Source of the DNA: Botrytis cinerea B05.10
Lineage: Eukaryota > Ascomycota > Leotiomycetes > Helotiales > Sclerotiniaceae
Direction of reading: 5' to 3'
Assembly: GCF_000143535.2 (NCBI RefSeq)
Contig: NC_037311.1
Span: 620,001 to 684,000 of the forward strand
DNA: 64,000 nt
Each line of letters opens with the position of its first letter. Position 1 is the first letter of the stretch. Of the stretch, positions 35,701 to 47,185 are shown in pieces. The notes below the pieces were generated by a model that saw only the letters and a list, made by a program, of their open reading frames with translations, ran no database searches and was not told the DNA's origin. Both the position numbers and the translations under genes were made by a program.

Positions 35701-38700
35701 AAAGCTTCGTGGCAATGCCTTTTCAAAATTCCCATTAGGATGAGCGTCCCCAAGTCCTTTCAGCTCGCCATTTGACAATTTCAAGACGCAATTCAGCTCA
35801 TTATCTAAGTCTCTTTGAAATGCCAAACTGGTTATCATTGCTGACCTTGGGCCGGTTGGATTGAGTTTAGTTGCCACACAAAATTCTTGACCGGGAGCTG
35901 CCGACACATTGGAGTTGACAGTGAGCTGATCAATATAGACTGGCATCACTGGTCCGTTAATACAATGAGTAAGGTAAAGGGGCAGTGCAGCCTGAAATAT
36001 AGCGTCCATTGTAGCTGGGTGAATAACATGTGGTTGCATGAAGTTTGAAGGCATGCATTCGCTTATCGTTGGAGTTGATATCGTAGCAGTAGAATGGAAG
36101 TCTCCAACCATCAGTTTCCGTATAGTGGCGAATTTTGGCCCATAATCGTTACCCAGTGCCTTGATCTTGGCATAAAACTCAGAAGCTTCGTAAGGCTCAG
36201 CGCCACCATCAGAACACTCTTGTAGCATCTCTGTTTCGGAGGCAGCTACAAAAGTGGCCTCCCTGAGCTCTTCGACTTCATCTGCTGGCATATGAAACTC
36301 CACTTTGATATTGCCAGAACAATGTTGTTTCCAGCTATTGTTCTGAAAGGAACTGACATCAAAGCCAATCCAATCCACTAACGTCCTGTCATTCTGGTTC
36401 TTGCCTAAATCAAAACCAAGTTGGATCTCCACGTGATTTGACGAGGAAGGAATCGTCAGAGATTTTGAGAAAGAGATGTTTCGGAGAACATATCGAAGAA
36501 TTGTGTCATGATGGCGTCCTTGCTCCCTCAAAAGCCCTCTAATTGCCTCAATTGCCATACATAAATAACCAGCTCCTGGAAATATGATTGAGCCATCAAT
36601 AACATGATCAGCCAACCATGGTAATTTTTCAATGCTAACTAAGTGTCTCCAATGAGGAGTATACGGCGTACCACCTACAATACAAACTCCTAGAAGATCG
36701 TGATATGGGCTTTTACGCAAGCGATGCTCTAGGCTTAGACGCGACTCATGCCAGTACGGTGTACCATGGTCCCATGAGTAGCTGGGAAGGTCAGCCACCA
36801 CTTCAGGCTGAATACCGCTTTTAGAAAAATCATTGAGTGGAGTTAGGTTGATAGTATAGCTACAGTCGTAGAGTCTTCTGACTGAATCTAGAATACAACG
36901 TGTTGAATCTTGGTGACGTATCAAGCTGGGAAGATATTGAATAGTGCTTTGGTGGCTAAGCTGTGCTGTTACTTGACGGATGGGTGCGGAAAGAGTAGAA
37001 TGTGGTCCAATCTCCAAAATTATATATTTTGAGGATGTACCGGTCACTAAAGCCTGCGATTGGCACAAATATTCCAGTGCATCAGAAAACCGAACCTTTG
37101 AAACTAAATTTTCGACCCAGTAAGCAGGCCCAAATCCCGTGGTCTTTTTTCCAGCAGTGACAGATGATACGAACAAAACTTTTGGGTCCGGATCTTTGTG
37201 GGTAAGTCCTGTCAGCATGTTGAAATATTGACCTGCCACAAGCTCCATATGGTGTGAATGGTAAGCAGTGTCAACTTTGAGCTTTCTCGTGAAAATAAAG
37301 CGACTCTCAAGTGCATGTTGCAACTCCATGATTGCAGTTTCATCTCCAGATATTGTGGTACTCATGGAACTATTGCTGCATGCAATTACCACTTTTCCGT
37401 TTCGCAAGCTTTGTATAAATGGAGTTACTTCGGCCTCACCGAGACCGACAGCAAGCATAGCGCCCTTGGTGGCAGCAGTCTTTTTTCCAATCCCAGAAAG
37501 AAGACTACGATAGTATGATATCGCGATGGCTACGGCGTGACTCAAAGCTCCTGCTGCATATGCCGCTCCAATCTCACCACTGGAATGCCCTAATACTGCT
37601 GATGGGGTAAGACGAAGAGAACGAAACAGGTCTACAAGTGCGATTTGCAATGCTGTAGTTGCAGGGTGAGCAATAATGCTCTGATCTACACAAGAAAGCG
37701 CCTGATCAGTTCCAAACAGCTCTTTAATCAAGCTCCAGGAACATCCAAGATCTCGCAAAATCTGATCTGAAGTTTGCATGCTTTTTCTGAACGTAGGATT
37801 GCTGAGAAATAGTTCTAGTCCCATTGACGCCCATTGAGCTCCTTGTCCTGTGAACACAAAGGCAACACTGACATTGGCCGAAGCTTTAGTTACTTCAGAA
37901 ATTGCTTTGTCTGAGTTTTGGATAAGCTCTTCAAACGTTGAAGCTACAATACTGGAACGCCATTGAAAGACAGATCGTCGTTGGTTCAATGTGTAGGAAA
38001 GATTTTCCAATTGGTTGTTCGAAGCTGTAGCCTTGAATTCCGAAGCCCAAATTCGAAGCTTTTTGATATTCTCAATCAAAGAAGCTTTGGATTTCGCAGA
38101 TAGAGAAAATAGTTTAGCTGATGCCATAGAGCCTTGACTACCAAGCTTGCTTATTTGTTCTGATAAAGCTTCGAGTGGTAACAGTGAGTTGGTAAGTGAA
38201 AAGCGACCTACAAAGTCACTCGAAGTGCTCACCAGAGGGGCAGTCTCAAGTATCGCATGGGCATTAGTACCCCCGTAACCAAAGCTGTTTATTGCTATGC
38301 GAGATTTTCCGTCCTCATCAACAGAAAGCTTCTCAATTTTTGAAGGAACGACAATGTTTGACTGTTCCAGATCGAGACCTTTCTTATGATTGCTCAGGTT
38401 GACATTAGGAGGGATGAGGCCTTTTTCGAGTACTAGGATAGCTTTCAAGAGTCCAGCAGCACCACTAGCACTCTCAAGATGGCCAATGTTAGACTTGATA
38501 GACCCAATATAAAGAGTTTTCTTTCTTTCCGTGCAAAATACGTTCGCAATAGACTTCGTTTCTGCTAAATCCCCGGCTATTGTTCCGGTACCGTGTGCTT
38601 CTACGTAATTGATCTTACATGGATCGAGCCCCACTTGCTTGAAAACATGATTTGCTAAAGCCTGTTGCGCAACTTGACTGGGTAGAGCTATGCCTGATGT

Positions 38701-39585
38701 TTTTCCATCCTGGTTTATGCCTGTATTCCGGATGACAGCTCGAACATGGTCTCCAGCATTCAAAGCATCTTTCAATCTTTTCAGAACGATGGTAGCGACT
38801 CCTTCTCCACGTCCATAGCCAACTCCTCTATCATCGAAGACGAAAGATTTACCGCTAGGATCAAGAACACTGCGTTTATCAGATTAGTTAATGGATTGAG
38901 AACTCTGAACGTGCACTTACTTCATACGGCTCATGGGAACCATGGTATCTGGACTCAAGATCAAACTTGTTCCTCCCACCAAAGCCATATCTGTATCTCC
39001 AGAACGGAGTCCCTGGCATGCTTGATGTAAAGCTACCAGACTTCCAGAACAACCCGTATCCACTGTCATTGATGGACCCTTGAGATCAAATGTGTACGAG
39101 ATACGGTTTGATGCAATAGCTTCGCCGGAACCAAGTAGATGATATTTCGCGATGTCATTGGTATCTTTGAACATCATTCGATCATAGTCCCTGTTAAATA
39201 TGGCAACATATACTGATGTCGAGGAGCCTCGAACTTTTTCGAGTGAGATCCCAGCATTCTCTAGCGCTTCGTACGCCGTTTCGAGTTGAAGGCGATGCTG
39301 GGGATCCATTGCATTGGCTTCTGCTGGCGGTATTCCAAAAAAGCCGGCATCAAAAGTGCGAATATCTTGGTCGATGAAATGACCACCGCGGGAGTTAATC
39401 GTACCCACAACGTCGGAAGATGGGTGTAGGAAGGACTTCCAGTTGAAACGATCCTCGGGGACATCTGACCAAGCACTCTTTCCTTGAGAAATAAGAGACC
39501 AAAGCTCTTCAGGGCTGTTAGCGCCAGCCGGAAATCGACAACTGATACCGACGATAGCAATAGGCTCGAAGTCATTTTGAGTCAT
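29703..39585 (-). CDS. highly reducing polyketide synthase with C-terminal carnitine-acyltransferase domain
   Basis: Seven exons (39585-38921, 38869-34809, 34753-33270, 33220-32600, 32551-30977, 30896-29878, 29805-29703) encode 3175 residues. Domain order is KS (Cys179 in VDTGCSGS, His near 314 and 352), AT (GHSSGE near 651), DH (LADHVIDG; Asp in HPATMDAIFQ), C-methyltransferase (LEIGAGTGGTT near 1440), ER (HAASGGVGQAA near 2005), KR (VVGGLGGLG near 2186, Tyr in ASQANYSAACSF), ACP (LGLDSL near 2500) and, from about 2580, a choline/carnitine acyltransferase domain with its catalytic-type FEHSMIDA histidine near 2865. All reductive motifs look intact, so a reduced, possibly methylated chain is expected. 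In known fungal relatives the acyltransferase domain releases the chain by esterifying it to an alcohol acceptor. No thioesterase is present. It is divergent from the lipase-like gene. Confidence 0.95.
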
Positions 39586-40683
39586 TTTTCTTGCTTTTCA
39601 ATATAGATCTCGTACACAATGGGTGCTGTAGTTGTAATGGTGGTTCTTTAGACAGCTCAAGGTATGAAAATATTTGGTAAGATAGAATATCAGACTCGAG
39701 CAGTGTTGAGCAGCTCTCAATTGAATATGTAACTATAACTAAAAGGTGGTAGCTACTTAATAATTCTTATAGAAAGTTGACCCCAATATGGATTCGAATT
39801 TTCAGATGAAGTGGGTGCTACCATCCATGAGGGGCTTGCCTGACTGCGTCTCTCATTAACCATTCCAGTCTCCTGCTAAACTCATTCTTTGGGCTGATAC
39901 GAGGAGAGTGAATGGAAATCTATCGTTTGAGGCGGAATGAACACGTCCATAATAGCGAGGGAGCAATTGTCCTATCACTAGACAGGACTGTCGTCCGGCT
40001 CATTCGTGTGTAATTACTGCGCCGTTCACTTGACTCGGAAATATTGATGTGCCGATTTCCCCGATCTTACTTTCGTCGGTCAGGCCAAGCCCCCTTGTTA
40101 GCACAGTGGATGTCATTCTGCTCGATGAAAACTTCTTCACCGGATATGAGGATGCAGGTACATGGCAAACTAGGATGCGGCGTAGTTGCGAATAAATTCA
40201 AACATCAGAATAGTCTCCAAAAGTTGTGAGCGGTGCTACTGAAGAAGAGAAGGAGTGAACAATCTTAGGAGTGAGATTTGAGGTGCCAATTCATCCAAGC
40301 GAATCATTCGAGCACAGAATGCAGTAGTTAGAAGCGGATAACTGTCACATTTAGATCTATTCTTCCTACTCGCTATCAAAAGATGGCAGGCTACAAATGC
40401 CTCGCCGCTTTACAGCAACTGCATGAATGTGCCGCACATCGACTTCTTCAGCAAACGACATAAGTGTATTTAGTCGCTCTGTTGCCCGTTTATGCTGTGC
40501 AATATTGATGTTTTGGATAAATATCCCGTAGGTGTAACACATCTTCCAGCCGTTCAACGCGTTATCTCAACACCTCCGCAGTACAGAATTTTGATACGCC
40601 TTCTTGGCACACAACCTCGATCATCATTCTACTGGGATACTGGTGAATGATCCTCACATATACTGGTCTCTAATCCAACATCT
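39586..40683. promoter_or_regulatory. divergent promoter of the polyketide cluster
   Basis: About 1.1 kb between the synthase (-) and lipase-like (+) starts. It contains CGG half-sites, including CGG (40036-40038) and CCG (40052-40054) separated by 13 bases and flanked by AAAT/ATTT, which could suit a zinc-cluster activator. No such activator gene is in the window. Short open frames here are not convincing. Confidence 0.35.
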
Positions 40684-42087
40684 ATGTATATTTTTGTGTT
40701 CATTATCATTTTTTTTACTGCAATTTCAGCAAATTCATCATCAACCTGGGTCTTCACAATGGAAACCCAATCAGCATCTGGGGCCACCCCTTCAGCTCAG
40801 CAGACACACTTGCCTGATGCGGCCACGGCCGCTCTGGACTATGAAAAAGATAGTTGGTCAAATGGCTCGATCAAGACCGACGCATTCTACAAAGTTCCTG
40901 ACGGCACAGCAAATCATTCTGCGGGTACACTCATCAAGGTTGAAGAGGATGCCAATTCCTCCTTGTACACTCTGCCTCCTAATACCGCATTGTCCCGTTT
41001 TATTTACCAGTCCAAGAGCCTCAATGGCAATCTGGTACCTGTCTCGGCATATGTACTGTGGCCTATGTCTCCAAGAAATCAATCGGATGGCTATCAAGTA
41101 GTTGCGTGGGCACATGGTACTATTGGGCTGTCTGAAGAATGCGCACCATCTCATTTCCGCAATCTATGGCAGCACTTCCTGGCCCCTTTTCAATTGGCTC
41201 TTCAAGGCTATGTTGTTGTAGCCACCGACTACGCAGGTTTGGGCGTGGAAAAAGATGCTACGGGGAATCACATCACCCACGAATATATGGCAAGTCCTGC
41301 AGCAGCAAATGACGTTGTTTATTCCGTTCAAGCTGCAAGACAAGCCTTTCCACAGCTCTCTCAAAGCTTCGTGGTGGTCGGTCACTCACAAGGAGGCGGT
41401 GCAGCATGGGCCACTGCGGAGAAAAATGCATTGTCTCCAATTACTGGTTACCTCGGTGCTGTGGCAGTTTCCCCTGCCACCAATGTTCTTGAAAATCCCG
41501 ATCCCATAGTAACAATACTGGGTGCAGCTATGGCTCCAGGTACTGCTTCCGCGTTCCCAGATTTTAGATTTGAAGACATCTTCACACCCGAAGGATTACA
41601 AACCATGCAAACCCTCCTGCGGATTGAAGGATGCAGCGCAGTTGGGAACAATTTGCTCATCAGACCAGCTCTTACGGGAAATCTTCTACAGCCGAACTGG
41701 AAAGCTAATCCTTGGGTCAAGAAGTACAACTTGATCACCAAAAGTGGAGGACGAAGAATCTTAGGACCCCTTTTGGTTGTACATGGAGAAGACGACCCAC
41801 TTCTTAAGTTTGAACTCACTGTAAATGCAGTGAATGCTACTGTTTCTCTTTATCCTTCATCCCAGCTTGAGTTTTTGCGCCTCCCAAATACTTCGCATGT
41901 TCCGGCTCTTACTGGTTCGCAAAGAGTGTGGATGGACTGGATAGCTGATCGTTTTTCTGGACTAGAAGTGGAGTCATTCAACGAGAACTCGACATCTACT
42001 GCAGTTCTCGCTAGGCCCGCATCTGCCTATGCACCAGAACTGAATTGGTTTGTTGGGATTGCCACTGAGCCTTACCAAACTCCTTAA
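40684..42087 (+). CDS. secreted lipase-like alpha/beta hydrolase (LIP family)
   Basis: A single exon of 467 residues. The N terminus (hydrophobic residues 2-16) is a signal peptide. The secretory lipase family pattern is present: VVVATDYAGLG near 177-187, the nucleophile elbow VVGHSQGGGA with Ser235, an aspartate near 370 in VVHGEDDPLLKF, and His405 in NTSHVPAL, giving a full catalytic triad. Such enzymes in yeasts and moulds split triacylglycerols or other esters outside the cell; some act as acyltransferases. It lies next to a polyketide synthase whose acyltransferase domain should make esters, so a role in cleaving or transferring the polyketide ester is a reasonable guess, unproven. A nutritional lipase is the simpler alternative. 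An internal Met at residue 26 would lack the signal peptide, so the first ATG is preferred. Confidence 0.87.
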   Translation: MYIFVFIIIFFTAISANSSSTWVFTMETQSASGATPSAQQTHLPDAATAALDYEKDSWSNGSIKTDAFYKVPDGTANHSAGTLIKVEEDANSSLYTLPPNTALSRFIYQSKSLNGNLVPVSAYVLWPMSPRNQSDGYQVVAWAHGTIGLSEECAPSHFRNLWQHFLAPFQLALQGYVVVATDYAGLGVEKDATGNHITHEYMASPAAANDVVYSVQAARQAFPQLSQSFVVVGHSQGGGAAWATAEKNALSPITGYLGAVAVSPATNVLENPDPIVTILGAAMAPGTASAFPDFRFEDIFTPEGLQTMQTLLRIEGCSAVGNNLLIRPALTGNLLQPNWKANPWVKKYNLITKSGGRRILGPLLVVHGEDDPLLKFELTVNAVNATVSLYPSSQLEFLRLPNTSHVPALTGSQRVWMDWIADRFSGLEVESFNENSTSTAVLARPASAYAPELNWFVGIATEPYQTP

Positions 42088-42978
42088 TCTGACACTTCCT
42101 AAACTACTCGTCTAGTTTCTGATACGAGGTTCTCATTTCAATGTAGTGGAGGTGGAATTTCTTTAACAGTCAGATGGAAGCGGTGCGGTCAGCAATGTGG
42201 TTGCACAGTCAGTTCATAGCGGTAATATGTGTTTAATGGCTCGGTTAATGCACTCTTATTTTGCTTAATTGATGAATGACATGTTGCTTATTGATAAATT
42301 TAGCTACAACTAGGAACTAAAACAAATCTAATGATGAGACTTGTGTTGTATTGGAAAAATGTTTGGTGACTCTGCAGGAACGTGCCTCTTGGATGTATAC
42401 AGACAATTTGGAAACCCCAAATCAATGAAGAAACTCTTCCCAATTGCATTATTCTCTGCTGATCTTACTTGCAATGGTGTGGTGTCCCAACATTAAATCG
42501 TTATTACACGCTGCACAACAAGCATCATGCTCCCGCCATGCAAATTGGGTGCCAAAGTTCGTGTTCTAGAACTCATAATCAATCTATCCTCTTTATGCTG
42601 AGCCCCTTTCCGCCTCCATTGACTATCATCAGCTTCCATTTTGTGGTTTTGAATGTGAGATATTTGCTGACTTACCAAGCTTTTAGCTTTTTCTTACTTC
42701 GGATATGCTTGCCCATTATTTACAAACGAGGAGTTGATTGGACAGTCTTGCATCTTGCGTTACTTGATATCTCCCCCTTTCTCTTCTTCTGGCAGCCTTT
42801 CAACTACAGCCTACAATCCCATGAAGTGATGAATGGACTCAGGATACTTATAGCACGTCAATATTGTCAAGAATATCAAACAGTATCGCGGATCTACTGC
42901 TTTCGTTGCTTCAACTTTCTCATTGACATTGGATTTGTGTGTTTAGAGGAAGCTCTTCTACTGCTCAAATTGACAATT
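42088..42978. other. intergenic, open frame upstream not called
   Basis: The minus strand has nothing. On the plus strand a frame is open from 42469 into the next gene, but its first 170 residues are Cys/Phe/Tyr-rich with no family resemblance, as expected of noncoding sequence. It is probably promoter and 5' UTR of the rhodopsin-domain gene. Confidence 0.5.
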
Positions 42979-44403
42979 ATGTCTTCACAGAATTTGACTA
43001 TCCTTCTATCTGATCCGGCCTATGTTAATGCCAATCAAAATGCACCCATACTTAAGAACGTAATCATTTGGTCAATATTGTCTACCATTGCGCTTGCCCT
43101 TAGATTGACTGCGAAAATAGTTCGACAGTCTGGTCTTGGAATAGATGATGCTTTGCTTGTTATATCTTATGTTAGTCTCCTCTTTAATCTCAAGAAAGGT
43201 CATACTTTACTGACAAGTAGAATTTCCACAGATTTTTTGCATAGGTCAAAGTGCTATGGTGGCAGCAGGTAAGCATCCGACTTTTGCTAGCAAGATAATG
43301 ATTTTCTGACGCTCTACATTCCAATAGCACTAAATTTCGGATTGGGTCGTCATTTTATCACAGTATCTCTTGAAGACAATATCAGCTTTGCAAAGGTAAT
43401 TTCAAGTTCACTTATTCTATCACTTCCAATAGCTCACTGGATGTCTCAAATCACAGGCATATTTCGCAGGAACACTTCTACAACCTACTACCCTGACCGC
43501 AGCCAAGCTATCAGTACTCGTTTTGTTGCATAGGATATTCATCATTAGAGGCTTTCAGATCACCGCGCGCATTCTAGGTCTTATACTGCTTTTATGGTTT
43601 GTTGCAAACCAACTATGCGAACTTCTTATTTGCCGCCCAATTTCTTCCCAATGGAATCCTCAGACCCCCGGACATTGTGGAAACCAGCACATATTGTTGA
43701 TAGTAGCCCCTATACCATGGGTACTCACAGACTTTGCCATTCTAATCGCTCCAATACCTGTGCTTAAAAGCCTTCGACTGCCGCCCTCTCAAAGATATGG
43801 GCTAATTTTACTCTTCTTACTCGGTGGAATGTGAGCGAACTTCCCAACCTTCCTGTTAGATCGAAACTCTTAACTGAATCAAAATATAGCACATGCATTA
43901 TTAGCGTTCTCAGATATGTTCAGTTGTACAAGACCATCAAAGATGTTACTTGTAAGAACAGTTCTTTCACTAGAATGCAGCTGTACCCAGTGTGCAGTTC
44001 GTGCTGACAGTTTCCAGATGATAGTCCAGGTATTGCAATCTGGCAGATTGTAGAGGCTAATGTCACATTGATATGCGCCTGTATGATTGCTGCTAGGCCA
44101 GCAATGTCGTATCTTTATCCTCAAAAGCTCATATCCCGAACCTGGCTAGCTTGGTCTCAATATGCGAGCCTTAAGATAGATACAAAGACAGACTCACGAC
44201 AAGAGCAAAAGCCCGATTCAAACAATCCATTCGGTAGTGTCACCATCCTTCGGCAACGAGGAGATAGTGCTTCAAATCATGCGGATTCTTCCCGTGAAAA
44301 TGGCCATTTCGAGCTTCGACCGGTTAAAAACGATTTGGAGGCATCAGTCCAGTATGTCAGCAGGAACGAAATTGCGCCGACTAACAGCGGTTCATTGAAG
44401 TGA
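42979..44403 (+). CDS. rhodopsin-domain seven-helix membrane protein
   Basis: Six exons (42979-43170, 43232-43268, 43328-43395, 43457-43830, 43890-43951, 44018-44403) give 372 residues; exon 2 is only 37 bases. All five introns have GT-AG ends and the phases agree. The protein has about seven hydrophobic segments and matches the fungal rhodopsin-like domain (PF20684 type): an early LRLTAKIVRQSGLGIDDAL segment, CRPISSQWNP in the middle loop (usual CxPxxxxW pattern), and a later IWQIVEANVTLICACMIAARP block typical of the last helices. The cytoplasmic tail is hydrophilic. The family occurs often in secondary-metabolite clusters with unknown function. Here it sits between the lipase-like hydrolase and an exporter, all on the plus strand. 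Confidence 0.87.
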
Positions 44404-45155
44404 GGTTGTTCATATCTGGATTGTAACTTTGCGTAATCAACCAGGCAAATTTTGGAGGAGCCAATTGAAATCCAACCAGCAATTTATCAAGTGATCACAG
44501 GCCATACTTGCCCAGAAATCAGTTACTCGGTGGATGGAGGGAGTGACGTGGAGGCGCAACGGTGCTTATTGTAGGGTGCCAGTATTAGATACGATCTTTC
44601 ATCAATCAAAGCCATAATTTTGTGATACTGCTTTGCCCTGAATGGCTTGATATCCTGTAACTCATGTGCATGACAACACTCGGATGCAACGCTACTAGAG
44701 TACCTGCCGGGTTCGCTTAGATTCACTAATAAAGTACCGTGGACATAATAACATCCGTTAGCTCAGGTCACACAATAATGATGACCTACACCCAGCCATC
44801 ATCCTGTTGTTTTTGTTTTTAAAAAAGAACAAATTCTAATTTGAGGCATTTATGTACGTCGGTTGCTACGCCGCAAGCTCATGTTACACCATGTGTTGAA
44901 ACTTGGCTGGTTGGCAAGGCCAAGCCAGAGTCATATAGCAGCAACAGAAATAAACACGCCACTCCAAGGAAATTTTGTTTGTATCGTGCATGTTCGCAAA
45001 CTTTTTAATCTTTTGAGGCTCCGCAATTTCCCTTTTTTCTAATCAATCTATGCCTATATTTTCTAGCTGTCGCTTAATTTCTGTACAGTAGCTTTTGCCA
45101 TTTTTCTCTTTCAGTTGCTACAGAGTCAACAAGATTTATATCAACTATCTTTGTA
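44404..45155. other. intergenic promoter of the MFS exporter gene
   Basis: About 750 bases. A minus-strand frame of 67 codons at 44523-44726 has no family resemblance. Pyrimidine-rich sequence just before the next start is probably its promoter and leader. Confidence 0.5.
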
Positions 45156-46996
45156 ATGAATTTCGAACACGATTCAGAGTTGAAGGACGACACTTCTTCG
45201 TCTGATAAAAACAATGCAAACGAAAAAGAAACTTCTGAAAGGTTGTCATCAGATCAACCAACAGGACAGTCTGGGCCGATCCCACCAGACGCTCATGAAG
45301 ATGAGGCTCAGTATCCCAGCCTACTCGTCCTTGTTCCGTTAACATTTGCACTCATGATTTCCATATTCATGATTGCTTTGGATACTAACATTATAGGTAA
45401 CTCTATACCTCCAAGTGCTTTACCATTGCTGATGCTTGTTCTCATCATAAAATAGGGACGGCGATTCCCAAGATAGTCACCCAGTTCCATAGTCTCAATG
45501 ATGTTGGCTGGTATGGATCGGCTTACCTTCTAACTCTGATGTCCTTTCAACCCACGTATGGAAGATTCTATACCCATTTTAATATAAAGTGGTTATTCAT
45601 TTCAGCTCTTGCGATATTTGAGGTTGGCTCTACAATCTGTGCAACGGCAACCAGCTCCAAACTTCTGATCACAGGACGAGCAATCTCAGGTATGGGTGCT
45701 TCTGGCATCTTTTCCGGGGGTTTAACTATCAGTCATGGCTTGGTCAGACCTAAGATACGCCCGTTGTACATTTCAATCGTCACAAGTGTTTACGGCATCG
45801 CAGCAATTGCGGGGCCGCTTCTTGGTGGTGTATTCACAGATTCCGAACGTCTTACCTGGCGTTTCTGTTTCTTTCTGAATCTACGTGAGTCTCAAAACCT
45901 CCTCTATGATTAGCCTTCAGAGATACTGACACTATATATCATAGCATTCGGTGGTCTGGCAATCCTTATAGTTGCATTACAATACAAAGTACCGCCACGC
46001 CCACAACCAGAACTATCGATACGACAGAAGCTGAAACACATGGATTTTCTAGGTGCTGTGTTACTTCTCGGTGCAATGACTTGTCTTTTACTGGCATTGA
46101 AAGACGGCGGCATAAATTCACCTTGGTCGAACTCAAAGAACTGGGGATGTCTTCTCGGATTCGGAATCATGATATTCTGTTTCCTTACCGTCGAGTTCAA
46201 ACTAAAAGATGGGCAAGTCTTAGCTAAATCTTCAGTTCATCATAATTATATGATGCTAACACACTGCACTAGAGCTATGATTCCGTTTCGAATCGCGTCT
46301 CAGCGTACCGTCGCAGCCAGTTGTTTATTTACAGTTTTTGTCAATATGGCTATAGACACACATATCTACTACCTACCTATATATTTCCAAGCGGTACGTG
46401 GGACAACCGCAGAACAATCAGGTATCAGAATGTTACCATATCTAGGTTCCAACATTCTTGCCACTATCGTGAGTGGGGCGAGCGTTTCGCGCTTTGGTTA
46501 CTACGTGCCGTTTATGTGGATGTGTGGAATCATCTTCACTGCCGGCTGCGGAGTTCTCCATACACTTGGAAGGTTCAGCACAACCGCGCAATGGGCTGGG
46601 TATGAGGTGCTCACTGGATTCGGATTTGGCATCGGATTTCAGGTTCCATATACTGCCGTTCAAATAGTGCTTCCTACCGAAGACGTGCCTATTGGAAACT
46701 CACTGCCAGTCTTTTCCCAAGCTTTGGGTGGTGCGTTAGCAATTAGCATTGCTCAAAACATACTGACTAACACGCTTTCCCAAGAACTGAAAATGATACC
46801 TGGCTTGGATAGCTCCGAAATTATAGCGCTAGGCGCTAAGAATTTGACAAGTACCGTGCCATCAGAGTACCTAGATGGCGTTCTTGATGCATATACTTAT
46901 GCATTGTCTCGGACTCTTATTCTTCCTATTGCGGCTGCTGGTATGGCTTTTGTATGTAGCCTTGGAATGGAATGGAGAAAAGTGGAGAAAAAATAG
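45156..46996 (+). CDS. MFS drug/metabolite exporter (DHA2 type)
   Basis: Four exons (45156-45396, 45456-45884, 45945-46212, 46273-46996) encode 553 residues. A hydrophilic N-terminal tail precedes 14 or so helices. Hallmarks are MIALDTNIIGTAIPKIVTQF (first helix), DVGWYGSAYLL, the [25 protein letters not shown] motif after helix 5, and a later GIRMLPYLGSN. This is the plasma-membrane exporter type common in toxin and antibiotic clusters (AflT-like). The third intron (46213-46272) appears to be a GC-AG intron with a GCTAAC branch site 13 bases before the acceptor. It is a multiple of three and has no stop, so an automated frame would read straight through it. Co-orientation with the previous two genes supports export of the cluster product (inference). 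Confidence 0.9.
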
Positions 46997-47185
46997 GATT
47001 ACAGATCAACCACGAGTCATCTATGTAGTTTGTAACCGAGCAGGCTTTTCTACTTCTTGTATTTAATTCTAATAACCAAAACAAAGTCAAAAATTGAAAT
47101 ATTTCAGAAGCTTTCAAAAACATTGTCAATGATCAACCCAAGTAGGACTCATGTTTCCAGTCTCGACGTCTATCCAAACGACCAT

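Noticed and set aside
42469..42978. Extending the rhodopsin-domain gene upstream along its open frame
   Set aside because: The extra 170 residues do not resemble the family; the ATG at 42979 places the first helix where expected.
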